A stretch of 64,000 bases of DNA. Origin: an uncultured Allomuricauda sp. Its GTDB lineage: Bacteria; Bacteroidota; Bacteroidia; Flavobacteriales; Flavobacteriaceae. A program made the position numbers and the translations under genes. The stretch lies in NCBI RefSeq assembly GCF_947501165.1, contig NZ_CANMUU010000001.1:248001-312000 (forward strand), written 5' to 3'. Numbering within the stretch: position 1 is the stretch's first letter; every line of letters starts with the position of its first letter. Below the pieces are notes generated by a model. The model searched no databases, had not been told where the DNA came from, and was given only the letters and a program-made list of their open reading frames with translations. Below are positions 8,408 to 17,253 of this stretch, one piece after another.

Positions 8408-9160
8408 ATGAGAAATTTAAAAATGACAACCTTAGTTGTATCGGTATTCCTTTTAACGGTCCAATCCTCCTGTTCAAAGGAAGATGACAATCCAACTTTT
8501 GATTCAACACAAGAACGGCTTTTCATGGCCACCAAAAACACACCCTACAATCCCTTTACGGGAACTGGGGGACTCAAAAATTATTTTTTGGTCTTATTGC
8601 CTGATGGAACAGCCTACAATGGTCTTCCTAGGGAAAGCACTTTGGGGCTGCTGACCAGAGCTGAACTGATCAATGAGAATTCTCTTCGTGTTGGAGAGTA
8701 CGAAGAAAACGGAAATCAATTGGTCATCAGGTGGACCTTCAACCAAAACAAGGTTTGGACTTTACAAAAAGAATCAGGAGGCTGGCGTCAGAATTCAACA
8801 AAAAAATATGAACCAATTAAACCAAATGTGACAAGCGGCACGCTTGATGCCACTTATGTATTTGAACATACAGGAGCGTCTGGTTTCCCAGGAATCGGTC
8901 TCAACACATTTGGAGTTCGGGACGAAATCCAGTTCAACAGAGATGGCACCTATACCAGGCTTATTGTTTCAGGCGCATCATCGGATGGAGGGGTTGGAAC
9001 CAATGGTTTCACAGACATAGGAACATATAACATCGAAGGCTACGCGCTGAGTCTTAAAAGTAACCAAGGCACGACACTCTCATTCACGATATTCAAATGG
9101 CCTGGGGAGGAGTCTACCGTTCTGGCCTTAAACGGAAAACGTTTTCAGAAACTACAATAA
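8408..9160 (+). CDS. Lipoprotein of unknown function
   Basis: The 250-residue protein has a signal sequence with lipobox-like VQSSCSKEDD, so lipid anchoring with an acidic +2 region is likely. The mature part is beta-rich with two similar lobes (YNPFTGTGGLKNYFLVLLPDGTAYNGLP; FNRDGTYTRLIVSGASSDGGVG; IGTYNIEGYALSLKSNQG). This pattern is common in Bacteroidota surface lipoproteins, but I do not recognise the family. It follows an AraC regulator gene and a structured leader, which suggests specific regulation. The next gene starts 20 nt downstream. Confidence 0.6.
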   Translation: MRNLKMTTLVVSVFLLTVQSSCSKEDDNPTFDSTQERLFMATKNTPYNPFTGTGGLKNYFLVLLPDGTAYNGLPRESTLGLLTRAELINENSLRVGEYEENGNQLVIRWTFNQNKVWTLQKESGGWRQNSTKKYEPIKPNVTSGTLDATYVFEHTGASGFPGIGLNTFGVRDEIQFNRDGTYTRLIVSGASSDGGVGTNGFTDIGTYNIEGYALSLKSNQGTTLSFTIFKWPGEESTVLALNGKRFQKLQ

Positions 9161-9180
9161 ACCATCAAAAAAAGGCAGTC

Positions 9181-9702
9181 ATGAAACAAACCATTCGTTG
9201 CTACAATCCGAGAATAATTGTAAGCTCCTTCCTCATTCTTTTTCTTTCGGGCTATTCCAGGACATTAAGCCAAGAAACTACCCAACCAGAACTACAGATT
9301 ACAGAAAGTGATAAAAAAGCCATAGAGAACTTGGCCAGGGATGTACCAATGATTCTTAGCAATGATGGATGGGAGGCTTATACAAAAGTCTTCACCAATG
9401 ATTATAAAAATTGGTCAATGATTGGGGATAAGTTCAGGGAGCGAAAAGAATACCTAGGTTTGGTAAAAGACTGGTATGATAAAGGGAATAGGGCAACGGC
9501 GAGTACGCTCCAATCCATTGGTTTTATCCCTTTGGATTCATCAAACGTACTGTATCTCTATGCCCTTAGGGAAGAATTCAATGCGGGCAGCAATTCCTCA
9601 AAAGACAGAGCTAGGGATATTCGGTTTGTCGCTATTTATCGAAAAGTTGAAGGCAAGTGGAAAAATTCCTTTACCGCATTTATGGATATGCCAAAACCTT
9701 AA
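9181..9702 (+). CDS. Exported SnoaL/NTF2-like protein
   Basis: I use ATG 9181 rather than the in-frame ATG at 9097, because the latter is inside the preceding gene and 9181 is followed by a signal sequence (RIIVSSFLILFLSGYS). The mature domain (ITESDKKAIENLARDVPMILSNDGWEAYTKVFTNDYKNW, then LALREEFNAGSN-like and FVAIYRKVEGKWKNSFTAFMD) fits the DUF4440/SnoaL-like NTF2 fold. These often bind small ligands or act as isomerases; the role here is unknown. It is 20 nt after the lipoprotein gene and likely in the same operon. Confidence 0.6.
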   Translation: MKQTIRCYNPRIIVSSFLILFLSGYSRTLSQETTQPELQITESDKKAIENLARDVPMILSNDGWEAYTKVFTNDYKNWSMIGDKFRERKEYLGLVKDWYDKGNRATASTLQSIGFIPLDSSNVLYLYALREEFNAGSNSSKDRARDIRFVAIYRKVEGKWKNSFTAFMDMPKP

Positions 9703-9772
9703 TAGAATTAGTACAAATGCTACGACCTTAAATCAATAGCAAAGTCATAAATCAAATAACCTAAATTATATT

Positions 9773-10168
9773 ATGAATTGGTACTTAATTGCAGCGACTG
9801 TTCTGACCTTATTGGCATTTTTTGTCCATACTTTCGTCGGTGACAAAGAGCTTCAAGTTTTAGAACCGAATCGTTCAAAGGAAAAGGTGAAAAAGGAGAC
9901 GGTCATATGGACGATGTCGCGTTGCGGATGGCACTGGATTTCACTCGACTTATTGTTTGCTACCCTTGGTCTGACACTTATCACGTTTACTGATATCCTG
10001 ACCAATGAAGTTCAGTTGCTTCAAATCATCTCAATGTATTTTTTTGGGTATGGGACCGTATGGATAATAACATTGGCGATTTCCAGGTCGTTTCCAAAAA
10101 ACTTTGTGAAACTAGGGCAATGGATATTATTATGGACCATCAGTGGACTCACTTTTTTAGGCATATAA
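9773..10168 (+). CDS. Small four-helix membrane protein
   Basis: The 131-residue protein has four hydrophobic segments: LIAATVLTLLAFFVHTFVG, ISLDLLFATLGLTLITF, IISMYFFGYGTVWIITLAIS and LGQWILLWTISGLTFLGI. Between the first two is a charged cytoplasmic or periplasmic loop (LEPNRSKEKVKKE). I do not recognise a named family. It sits between two SnoaL-like genes, 70 nt after one and 41 nt before the other, so it is probably part of the same transcript. Confidence 0.55.
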   Translation: MNWYLIAATVLTLLAFFVHTFVGDKELQVLEPNRSKEKVKKETVIWTMSRCGWHWISLDLLFATLGLTLITFTDILTNEVQLLQIISMYFFGYGTVWIITLAISRSFPKNFVKLGQWILLWTISGLTFLGI

Positions 10169-10208
10169 AAGTAACCGTATGGTGAAACGATATCTTTGAG
10201 ATAATGTA

Positions 10209-10796
10209 ATGAAAATGAAAAACAGTATTTCCCTTATGAGATGGGTGTTGTCAATGGCAATACTTCTTATAGCAAATGGTTGCGGCAAAAAAGAAACTGA
10301 TAATGTCAATGACTTCGAACAAGCGGTACGAAGTGAAGCTTTGGACTATTTTGAAACTTTTGCCGAACGTACGGATTGGAACAAATTCTGCTCCTATTAT
10401 CGAGATGATCTTCATTTTAAGGATATCACGCTCCAATTGGAATTGGATAGCCTTTGGAAATTCAAAAGGTTCTACAAATGGGATGAGGAAGGGAATCGGT
10501 TTCAAAAAATGTTCCCTGACCAAAAACACCTTGACCTGCAATCCCTTGTCGTAGAGGGAAACACCGTTGCGGCCAAGGGAAATGTGAATCCATTTTATTA
10601 TGATGGATCACTGATAGATACCGAATGGGGAATGGAATTTACCATATGGCTGCGTTTTGATGAAGATTTGAAAATCATCGAACAAATTGATTGGATGGAG
10701 TACGACCCAGGCACCCTTGAAAACACCATCAATAGATGTAAAGAAAAAGGTTTTGAGGCCATTCCGGATTGGTTGGACTTATCCCGAAAAAAATAA
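10209..10796 (+). CDS. SnoaL-like lipoprotein
   Basis: The 195-residue protein has a lipobox-type signal (LIANGCGKKETD). The remainder resembles an NTF2/SnoaL fold: AVRSEALDYFETFAERTDWNKFCSYYRDDLHFKD at the start and VAAKGNVNPFYYDGSLIDTEWGMEFTIWLRFDEDLKIIEQIDWMEYDP near the middle. It is probably anchored in the envelope. The substrate is unknown. It is the last intact gene of the set begun at 8408. A decayed gene follows. Confidence 0.6.
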   Translation: MKMKNSISLMRWVLSMAILLIANGCGKKETDNVNDFEQAVRSEALDYFETFAERTDWNKFCSYYRDDLHFKDITLQLELDSLWKFKRFYKWDEEGNRFQKMFPDQKHLDLQSLVVEGNTVAAKGNVNPFYYDGSLIDTEWGMEFTIWLRFDEDLKIIEQIDWMEYDPGTLENTINRCKEKGFEAIPDWLDLSRKK

Positions 10797-10812
10797 AAAT
10801 GCCAAAGATTGA

Positions 10813-11445
10813 ATGCGGTTTTTCAATAAGATAAAGAAACCTTACCTATATTCTTGGTGAGTTGGTATTGCTCTTTATTGGAATACTTCAAAAAAAACTG
10901 CTGACTCCAAGGCCATAACCATCGAAAAAATTATTGATGAGGTCAAAAACAACCAGTCAGAAGTTGAAACCGTATTGAAAAACAATCAAACCATTCTCAA
11001 TGCTAACAAAGAATTTAAAACGCTTTATTCAGGAAATACCTCTATGGTGAAAGCTGACCCTCTAAAGATGCGAACGCTAACCAAAAAATACTCCGATTTT
11101 TTTAGCATAGCAGATTCAACATTGATTGGTAAAGGTCAATATCTTTATGAAGGAACGTCTCAAATAAATTTGGAAATTCCAACTTTGACGGAGATTGCCT
11201 GGGAAACGACCATTGCTCTAAATATCTCAGTCGATTTTAGTTATGATTGTTTGTATGAATTGGAAAGCGTGTATAACCTGTAAAGGCGGGTGCAAACAGA
11301 AATAGACAAATCGGCTGATGCATTGCAAAAGGGCAATATAGAAGAGTTGATGGTCATCTTGGATTTCTTAAATCAATTGGGTACTGATTTGAAACTGGAT
11401 TATGATTCTTTAAAAAACAACATAAAACTGTATGTGAAAAGTTAA
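10813..11445 (+). pseudogene. Decayed DUF6090-like gene
   Basis: The reading frame starting at ATG 10813 (MRFFNKIKKPYLYSW) meets TGA at 10858, then continues open to TAA at 11281. It then continues in the same frame to TAA at 11443 (ending LKLDYDSLKNNIKLYVKS), giving about 210 codons with two internal stops. Around 10855-10890 a shifted frame reads GELVLLFIGIL, matching the GEIVLVVIGIL membrane motif near the N-terminus of Flavobacteriaceae DUF6090 proteins, so at least one indel occurred there too. The open part 10975-11283 could still make a 102-residue fragment, but I regard the locus as a pseudogene. Confidence 0.65.
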
Positions 11446-11526
11446 ATCAGCCGAATAAACCGGGCAATTATAGCCATTAACCAGAAGTAATTGACTGGTA
11501 GACGGTGAATTGGATACTTTTATTAA

Positions 11527-12552
11527 ATGGAAAATTCTTTGTCTCTATGGATTTCAATACTCAATCTCCTGATTGCTTTTCAGGGTTTTGTGCTGGCATT
11601 GAACTTTTTCGTTAGGCCCAATAGCACTACCATCTTGACTTTTCATGTTGGCCTATTATTAATGGCCTGCTCCCTCTTTTTGGTCAATGCCTTTTTCATC
11701 CTTCAGGAGGAATTGCATTATGAATTCATTACCCAACCCCTATCGAATATGTTTTTACTGTCCGTTGGACCATCCCTGTATATCTATTTGAAATCCACCT
11801 ATCACAAACATATAGTATCCAAATCTGTGCTCTCACACCACTTAGTATTCTTGGTAGTGCTCATTCTCTTTTTTGTGCTTAAAAGAGAGGTATGGGACCT
11901 ACTTGGATTGGTGATAGGTTTTCTACAATTAGGGATTTATCTGGTGCTATGTCTGAAACTGGTTTCCAATACTCCATTCTCGATATGGATAAGGCCCATG
12001 CTCTATACTTTTACCGCCGTGTATGTACTTAATTTGATATTAAAGGGATTCCAACTAGTTATTGATGTGCCCCTTTTAGTGACCATCAATTCCACACTCC
12101 TTTTCGGCATCCCCATTTTCTGGATTGCTTTCAAGGAACTCAACAAGACCAAAAATATTTTTAGGATAAGACGGGACCTGGGCGTTCTGGATGAAAAAAA
12201 GGAAAAAGCATACGTTTTGAAAATTGAGACGGCAATGCAACGGGATAATTTGTATAGACATCAAGACCTCACCGTCAAAAAAATGTCGGAGTACATTCAA
12301 GTTCCGATAAATACCATATCCCAAATTATAAATTTACGTTTCGGAAAGAGCTTTCCCGATTATGTCAATGAATATCGGGTGGAAGAGGTCAAAAAGAATC
12401 TGTTGGCTTCAGATTTTAAGGCTTTCACCGTTCTGGGTATTGCGGAGCAATCAGGTTTTACGTCAGGAAGCAGATTCAATCTCGTCTTCAAAAAAGCTAC
12501 GGGAATGACACCCACTGAATATCGCAAGAAGCACAATAGTCAGGGAGAGTAG
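11527..12552 (+). CDS. AraC-family regulator with membrane-spanning N-terminus
   Basis: The 341-residue protein has the same layout as the regulator at 7177. About 210 residues carry six to seven hydrophobic helices (LWISILNLLIAFQGFVLALNFF, LSHHLVFLVVLILFFVLK, LLGLVIGFLQLGIYLVLCL). An AraC-type DNA-binding domain follows at about 235-341: LTVKKMSEYIQVPINTISQIINLRFGKSFPDYVNEYRVEEVKKNL and LGIAEQSGFTSGSRFNLVFKKATGMTPTEYRK. The inducing signal is unknown. The CPBP protease gene begins 90 nt downstream and may be its target or co-transcribed. Confidence 0.85.
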   Translation: MENSLSLWISILNLLIAFQGFVLALNFFVRPNSTTILTFHVGLLLMACSLFLVNAFFILQEELHYEFITQPLSNMFLLSVGPSLYIYLKSTYHKHIVSKSVLSHHLVFLVVLILFFVLKREVWDLLGLVIGFLQLGIYLVLCLKLVSNTPFSIWIRPMLYTFTAVYVLNLILKGFQLVIDVPLLVTINSTLLFGIPIFWIAFKELNKTKNIFRIRRDLGVLDEKKEKAYVLKIETAMQRDNLYRHQDLTVKKMSEYIQVPINTISQIINLRFGKSFPDYVNEYRVEEVKKNLLASDFKAFTVLGIAEQSGFTSGSRFNLVFKKATGMTPTEYRKKHNSQGE

Positions 12553-12642
12553 TAGCTTTTTTAGGCTGTATGCCAATACAGCGCATGTATCATTTGCCGA
12601 AAAGTCAAATGAATAGTTGCTTTGAGGATAAATTCATCAGCA

Positions 12643-13497
12643 ATGGAAACGTTCAGTGCCAATCAAAATCAAAAAGAACTTGTTTATTTTTTCTTGACCA
12701 CATTTGGAATCTCCTGGGGGGTTTCGTTGCTCATTATTTCTGGGGTCATCCCTGAAATGCCTTTTTTTATCGGAATAGTTTACGGACCTTTCCTGTCGGC
12801 ATTTTTATTGACTTATTTTTTTAAGGGCAAAGCAGGCCTACAATCTTTTCTTAAGCGTTTTGCCCAATTCAAGGTCCCTATCAAAATATACGTATCCATC
12901 ACTCTGGGCTTCTTTTTACTCATGTATTCGGGCAAGTTCATTTGGAACTTTTTTACAGATAGTCCGTGGTCAATGAATCTCATGCCACTAACTTCATTTT
13001 TGCCCATTCTATTATTTCAAATTTTAATTCCGGGATTGGGGGAGGAACCAGGTTGGCGGGGTTTTGCACTTCCGAGACTCCTAAACATGACAACGCCATT
13101 GAAGGCAAGCCTTGTTTTAGGATTGGTACACTGGCTCTGGCATCTGCCAACATTTTGGTTGGGTACGGGTATGCACAATGTACCGGCTCTTCTTTCCATA
13201 CTCTACGTTATTCCTTGGACCGTCTTGTTTACGTATGTATACCTGTACTCAAAAGGGAGTATTGCCGTTTCAATTCTTTTTCACGGTATCCATGGTGCAC
13301 TTTTGTCTTTGGTCGGTTTTATGCCGTCAGAAGTTGATGTACCCATATCTACCTCACTTATCACAACACCATGGATAGAGGGCGGTTATTTAGGGCCCTA
13401 CGTTGTGGTATTGGTATTACTCTGGGCAGTAGCTATAGTGATAAGTCTTAAGTTTCAAAAGATGATAGGAGACCCACAAACGAAAATGACCTCTTAA
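12643..13497 (+). CDS. CPBP-family intramembrane glutamic protease
   Basis: The ATG at 12643 (METFSANQNQKE) is preferred to the in-frame TTG at 12622. The 284-residue protein has about eight hydrophobic segments and the CPBP (CAAX protease and bacteriocin-processing) signature: GLGEEPGWRGFALPRLL (the EExxxR motif), then LVHWLWHLPTFW and ILFHGIHGAL with the conserved histidines. Family members cleave prenylated or leaderless peptides in the membrane, or give self-immunity to bacteriocins. No peptide precursor is seen nearby. It follows an AraC regulator gene by 90 nt. Confidence 0.85.
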   Translation: METFSANQNQKELVYFFLTTFGISWGVSLLIISGVIPEMPFFIGIVYGPFLSAFLLTYFFKGKAGLQSFLKRFAQFKVPIKIYVSITLGFFLLMYSGKFIWNFFTDSPWSMNLMPLTSFLPILLFQILIPGLGEEPGWRGFALPRLLNMTTPLKASLVLGLVHWLWHLPTFWLGTGMHNVPALLSILYVIPWTVLFTYVYLYSKGSIAVSILFHGIHGALLSLVGFMPSEVDVPISTSLITTPWIEGGYLGPYVVVLVLLWAVAIVISLKFQKMIGDPQTKMTS

Positions 13498-13755
13498 ATA
13501 TATACCTGGGGAAATTAAAGCAATAATATGGATCACTTAATCACTAAATTGTTTTTTTATAAGGAAGGTTCGATGGTTTCTGAATTCCAACAATTAGATA
13601 TATAGTGTTTCTTTTTGTGAACATATTCTCTAAAAAGTATAACTTTCAGTGAATACGTTCACCAAATCTTATGGTTAGGCGAATCTTAGAGGAAAAAGTC
13701 ACTCAAAAATTGTAAAATCATAGTCACCAAAATAAGACAAGTTGGAAAAATTACC

Positions 13756-15018
13756 TTAATCTAATCCCCAAGCCTCTTTGAGCTTTTGGGCAGCTTCATA
13801 ATTAGAGATTTTCAGGTAACGGCGAAAGGCCTTTTCAGATTTGTGTCCTGAAATTTTCATTATCAATTGCACATCGATACCATTCAAGTAAGCATTGGTA
13901 CAAAATGAACGCCTACAGGTATGGGAACTTATCAATTTGTATTTTTCCAAGAGTTGTGCTTCCTTGATGGTTCCCCGTTTATGTTCGATTTCTACTTTCT
14001 GGTGAAGTTTGGCCGAATCACCCAGTTCTTTGATGCGTCTATTAAAGGTGAAGGAATCAATATCAGGGGCATAGCCGTTGTATTTATCTAAGATTGCTTT
14101 GACCTGCTTACGAAGCGGCACTACAATTCGCCCAGAAGTTTTCTTTTGCCGAATATTCAGGAATCCTTCACTATCCAAATACTCAGGTCGAATTCTTGAA
14201 ATATCTGAAAACCGAAGTCCGGTCAAACAGCCAATAACAAAGAAGTCTTTTACTTTCTCCAATTCTTCATCCTTTTCACAATCAACACTGGCAATGGCCT
14301 GTATCTCACCATCGGTCAGGTAAATATGGTCAACCTCTTCCTGAACTACCTTGAATGCGGATAGGTCAATGGGTTTAATGCGGTTTCTTCGCATTCTGTC
14401 ATTTAAAAATGCTTTCAGGTTTTTGACCAATTTACCTATAGTATTGTTTTTCATACCAACACCTCCATTTTTTAAAGGAGCATGATAGGCAAGGTAGTCC
14501 GTCCACTCCTGGTAAAAATGATAATCTAAGACGCTAAAATCTATTATAATACCGGAAAACTCTTCAAAACCTTCTAGATGCTTTTTAAGGGAATTATAAT
14601 CTTTAATAACATCCTTGACCACCTTTCCTTTTTTACTTTCCAAGTAATCTTCAAATTCGGTGAAAAAGTCTTGAAGTGGTTTTTGATTGACCGAGGGTTC
14701 CCCTTCTTCAAATTGTTTTTTGAAAAGTTTTTTTGAGAGTGGTTTGCCTTGGTTTTGAAAAGAAGTTACTATTTGATTTGCCAAACTGTCCATTTGGGTC
14801 AGTTGAACAAATTCGGATGCCACTTCTTTTGACTTTTTAAGAAATGATTTTTCCTTGTTCCAATATTTTAAAGGAACTTCAATTCCGGTATCAATTTGAA
14901 CCCGAGCATGACGATCTTCATAATATCTTAGTTTGATACTATGGGTTCCATTTAGGTTTGATTTATCAGATATGTAAAACTTATAATTATACATCAGCGT
15001 GCTGCATTTGTGCTGCAT
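13756..15018 (-). CDS. Tyrosine recombinase (integrase) with N-terminal Arm domain
   Basis: The 420-residue protein has a Bacteroidota Arm-DNA-binding domain at the start (YKFYISDKSNLNGTHSIKLRYY... IEVPLKYWNKEKSFLKKS). A SAM-like core-binding domain is at about 100-215, and a catalytic domain follows. Catalytic residues are visible: R in GCLTGLRFSDISRI, HTCRR (H and R), the later H in ISGHKSEKAFRRY, and the nucleophile Y near 401. It is full length. It points away from a tRNA-Asp-like 3' end at 15131-15146, about 110 nt upstream of its start, which is the usual layout of an integrase beside its att site. It probably mobilises or mobilised the DNA to its left. Confidence 0.92.
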   Translation of the reverse strand: MQHKCSTLMYNYKFYISDKSNLNGTHSIKLRYYEDRHARVQIDTGIEVPLKYWNKEKSFLKKSKEVASEFVQLTQMDSLANQIVTSFQNQGKPLSKKLFKKQFEEGEPSVNQKPLQDFFTEFEDYLESKKGKVVKDVIKDYNSLKKHLEGFEEFSGIIIDFSVLDYHFYQEWTDYLAYHAPLKNGGVGMKNNTIGKLVKNLKAFLNDRMRRNRIKPIDLSAFKVVQEEVDHIYLTDGEIQAIASVDCEKDEELEKVKDFFVIGCLTGLRFSDISRIRPEYLDSEGFLNIRQKKTSGRIVVPLRKQVKAILDKYNGYAPDIDSFTFNRRIKELGDSAKLHQKVEIEHKRGTIKEAQLLEKYKLISSHTCRRSFCTNAYLNGIDVQLIMKISGHKSEKAFRRYLKISNYEAAQKLKEAWGLD

Positions 15019-15130
15019 TTTTCACTAAAAGTAGTGTTTTATAGTGTAAAATAAAAATCAGTATTCGTTTAAAATACTGATAATCAATAAAATAATATAT
15101 GTTAATGAAAAGTTAAATTACTATGGAAGC

Positions 15131-15146
15131 ATCCCGTCCAGACCGC
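15131..15146 (+). other. Candidate attachment site: 3' end of a tRNA-Asp-like gene
   Basis: ATCCCGTCCAGACCGC matches the 3' T-stem half (CCCGT) plus the acceptor 3' strand (CCAGACC) and discriminator G typical of Bacteroidota tRNA-Asp. No tRNA body precedes it: the expected D-arm, anticodon and GGTCTGG are absent. A terminator follows directly. This is what an integrase leaves when it copies the end of a tRNA gene. The intact tRNA would be at the other end of the island, outside the window. Confidence 0.55.
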
Positions 15147-15175
15147 AAAAGCTCCGAAAATTCGGAGCTTTTTTG
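15147..15175 (+). terminator. Rho-independent terminator
   Basis: AAGCTCCGAA (15149-15158) pairs perfectly with TTCGGAGCTT (15161-15170) over a 2-nt loop, and a run of T follows. It directly follows the tRNA-like fragment and is likely the displaced tRNA terminator. Confidence 0.85.
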
Positions 15176-15264
15176 TTTTTAGGATTTGGTTGTTAGCTTT
15201 TTTAAAATTTCAAGTACAGGTCAATTTTTTATCATAAAGTGTTATGACATATATGCTCTAACCA

Positions 15265-16521
15265 CTACTGCTTTTCTTTGATATCCTTAATAATCCATTC
15301 CAGCATATTGTCAATTCCATTGGAATAGTTCTCCCAATTGTATTCAATTAGAACATCAGGCTGAACTCCTTCAGTGACTTTGTCTTGGAATCTAAAGAGT
15401 CTTTTGGAATATGTAATTATCAATTCAGAATTAGGCAATGTGAATTGCCCCATATCCTGATACCCGGTTGGATTTGAACCTGTAGGTTCACCAACAGTTT
15501 TGGCATTTAGGATTTGTCTGAACTGTGAAGCATTACTTGTCCCAGCAGAGAAAGTCACTCTATCGGTTAAAACATAAACCCCTGATTTAAAGTCAATACT
15601 GTCGGCTAAATTCAAATAATAGGCCAAAAAAGTTCCTACAAAAAAGTCTCCACCTCCATTGTTTCTCAAATCTATAACTACTTGTTCGATTTGATTTTCA
15701 TTCACATAATCCAAAACCGATTCTCCGAATCTCTCCATTCCTTCAAAAGATGGATAGCTTTCAAACTTGATATAAATTCCATTTGTATTTTGTATTGGAC
15801 TGAACCAGAGAAAACCATATTCTGAATCGGTAGGTTTCTGAATTTGTGGCGTTGATACCTTCAGTGTCTGGAAATCTGTCTTTTCATAATATTCCTCACT
15901 ATCGATAGCGTTTAAGGACAGGGTAGATTTAGTATCCGCATCATCCAAAAAAGTAAATTTTGCCTTAAGTTTATTATTGGTCAATTGCAAACCAAACAAA
16001 ACTTCTGAAATTACTAGATATCTTCCTGTTCTATAAACTTCTGATTGTTCATTTTCAACATATTGCGCAACTTTACCAACCTCTTCTTCGATAATACTGA
16101 TTGGCTTGCCATCGATTTCCGTCAAAGTTTTACCTAATAGATTCCTATGTTCACTTGACGTTTTTATTACTCTCCATTTTCCATCAATTTTATAGATTTC
16201 TATGGGAAATAAATGTGGTTCCACCCATCGTAAAGACACTGCTGTATGTCCATCACCAATCTTGCGCGTTAACCGCATTAAGTCCACAATTATCTCTGTG
16301 TCACTTTTATTGGGTAAAGCGGATGTAATCTTCTGAAGTTCTTTTTCAAACTCTGCGCTGTCAATGGTATTATACAAATCGATGTGATTTTGCTCAAGAT
16401 TCCTCTTGTACAAATCAAGGTCCTGAGTCCAATCAATCTCTTTGTTGTTTAACTTGTTGGTTTGACCACAGGAGTTTGAAATAATTAGTACAAAGAGACA
16501 AAGAGTTAAAGATTTAATCAT
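15265..16521 (-). CDS. S41-family serine peptidase, lipoprotein
   Basis: The 418-residue protein has a lipobox-like signal (LIISNSCGQTNK), placing it on the periplasmic side or surface. An N-terminal helical part (about 30-110) precedes the S41/tail-specific protease core. QVVIDLRNNGGGDFFVGTFLAYYLN is the conserved beta-strand/loop. TDRVTFSAGTSNASQFRQILNAKTVGEPTGSNPTGYQD contains the catalytic serine (in FSAGT) and the downstream GEPTGSNP segment. I see no clear PDZ domain. Family members degrade peptides or process C-termini. The target is unknown. It starts 358 nt from the next gene upstream and is probably monocistronic. Confidence 0.85.
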   Translation of the reverse strand: MIKSLTLCLFVLIISNSCGQTNKLNNKEIDWTQDLDLYKRNLEQNHIDLYNTIDSAEFEKELQKITSALPNKSDTEIIVDLMRLTRKIGDGHTAVSLRWVEPHLFPIEIYKIDGKWRVIKTSSEHRNLLGKTLTEIDGKPISIIEEEVGKVAQYVENEQSEVYRTGRYLVISEVLFGLQLTNNKLKAKFTFLDDADTKSTLSLNAIDSEEYYEKTDFQTLKVSTPQIQKPTDSEYGFLWFSPIQNTNGIYIKFESYPSFEGMERFGESVLDYVNENQIEQVVIDLRNNGGGDFFVGTFLAYYLNLADSIDFKSGVYVLTDRVTFSAGTSNASQFRQILNAKTVGEPTGSNPTGYQDMGQFTLPNSELIITYSKRLFRFQDKVTEGVQPDVLIEYNWENYSNGIDNMLEWIIKDIKEKQ

Positions 16522-16879
16522 GTTTTTGTTTTCTTTCTTACGGATGAACTAAAGTACAGACGTTGGACTATCCCATTCAAAAATTTTTGTTTTTAATTGT
16601 ACCTTAGAATAAATTGAATTGAGATTATTACAAAAAACAGGACCAATTAACCATCTAGTATCCTTATTGCTGATGAAAGTAAAGAGTACAATCTCCTTTC
16701 GTTATCTCTGAAATATGAATTCGGTCAGGAAACCTTTTTAACAGGAGTTGGATACGCCAATACTTCCATCTCCAGCAGATATTTTTTTTATTACTTATTG
16801 TAATACTTTGGAACAAACCCAATTCCTTTTTCGAAATGCCGGACTGGGATTTCAAACCAGTTAATTGGGTTTATCTTTT
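16522..16879. other. 358-nt gap with no supported gene
   Basis: A 63-codon minus-strand ORF (16664-16855) with many W, K and I residues can be read here. It has no recognisable motif and may be a gene remnant. The promoter of the S41 gene should lie at the left side. Nothing else stands out. Confidence 0.4.
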
Positions 16880-17200
16880 TCATTCTTTATCAAATCTATA
16901 ATCACGTTCTACTCTTGCAATTCTAGTAACGAAATTCTTATACCAATCTTTTCTCCCTTTATTTCTTGCTACCGAATGTTCCGTATTTTCCTTCCAATTC
17001 TTTATGGCGTGCAAACTACTCCAATATGAAACGGTTATTCCCAAATCATTTCTTGCGCTTTCAACGCCTAGAAATCCATTCTGTTGCTTTGCCAATTCAA
17101 TCATTCTATGGGCCATATCAGAATATCCATGGTCTCCTTCCGTTCTTGTTGAGCTAAAAATAACCGCATAATATGGTGGTTTCGGTGTCTCGGCAATCAT
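16880..17200 (-). CDS. Antibiotic-biosynthesis-monooxygenase (ABM) family protein
   Basis: The 106-residue protein is a single ABM domain with ferredoxin-like fold: YYAVIFSSTRTEGDHGYSDMAHRMIELAKQQNGFLGVESARNDLGITVSYWSSLHAIKNWKENTEH. Family members are dimeric, often bind haem or quinols, and some are cofactor-free oxygenases. The W..W..N.EH pattern is typical. It is 53 nt downstream of the cupin gene in a cluster with an azoreductase and an ECF sigma factor, which suggests small redox or detoxification duties. The substrate cannot be told. Confidence 0.8.
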   Translation of the reverse strand: MIAETPKPPYYAVIFSSTRTEGDHGYSDMAHRMIELAKQQNGFLGVESARNDLGITVSYWSSLHAIKNWKENTEHSVARNKGRKDWYKNFVTRIARVERDYRFDKE

Positions 17201-17253
17201 TTGTTTAAGATTTTACTATTTCTTTTATTGATGACAATACTTACCTATCAATT

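Noticed and set aside
13600..13680. GTGAATACGTTCAC as a further operator near the integrase
   Set aside because: The arms are only 5 bp with a 4-nt centre, easily expected by chance, and it is downstream of the integrase, not at its promoter.
16664..16855. 63-codon ORF as a real gene
   Set aside because: No motif, odd composition, no coupling to neighbours. It is kept only as a possible remnant.
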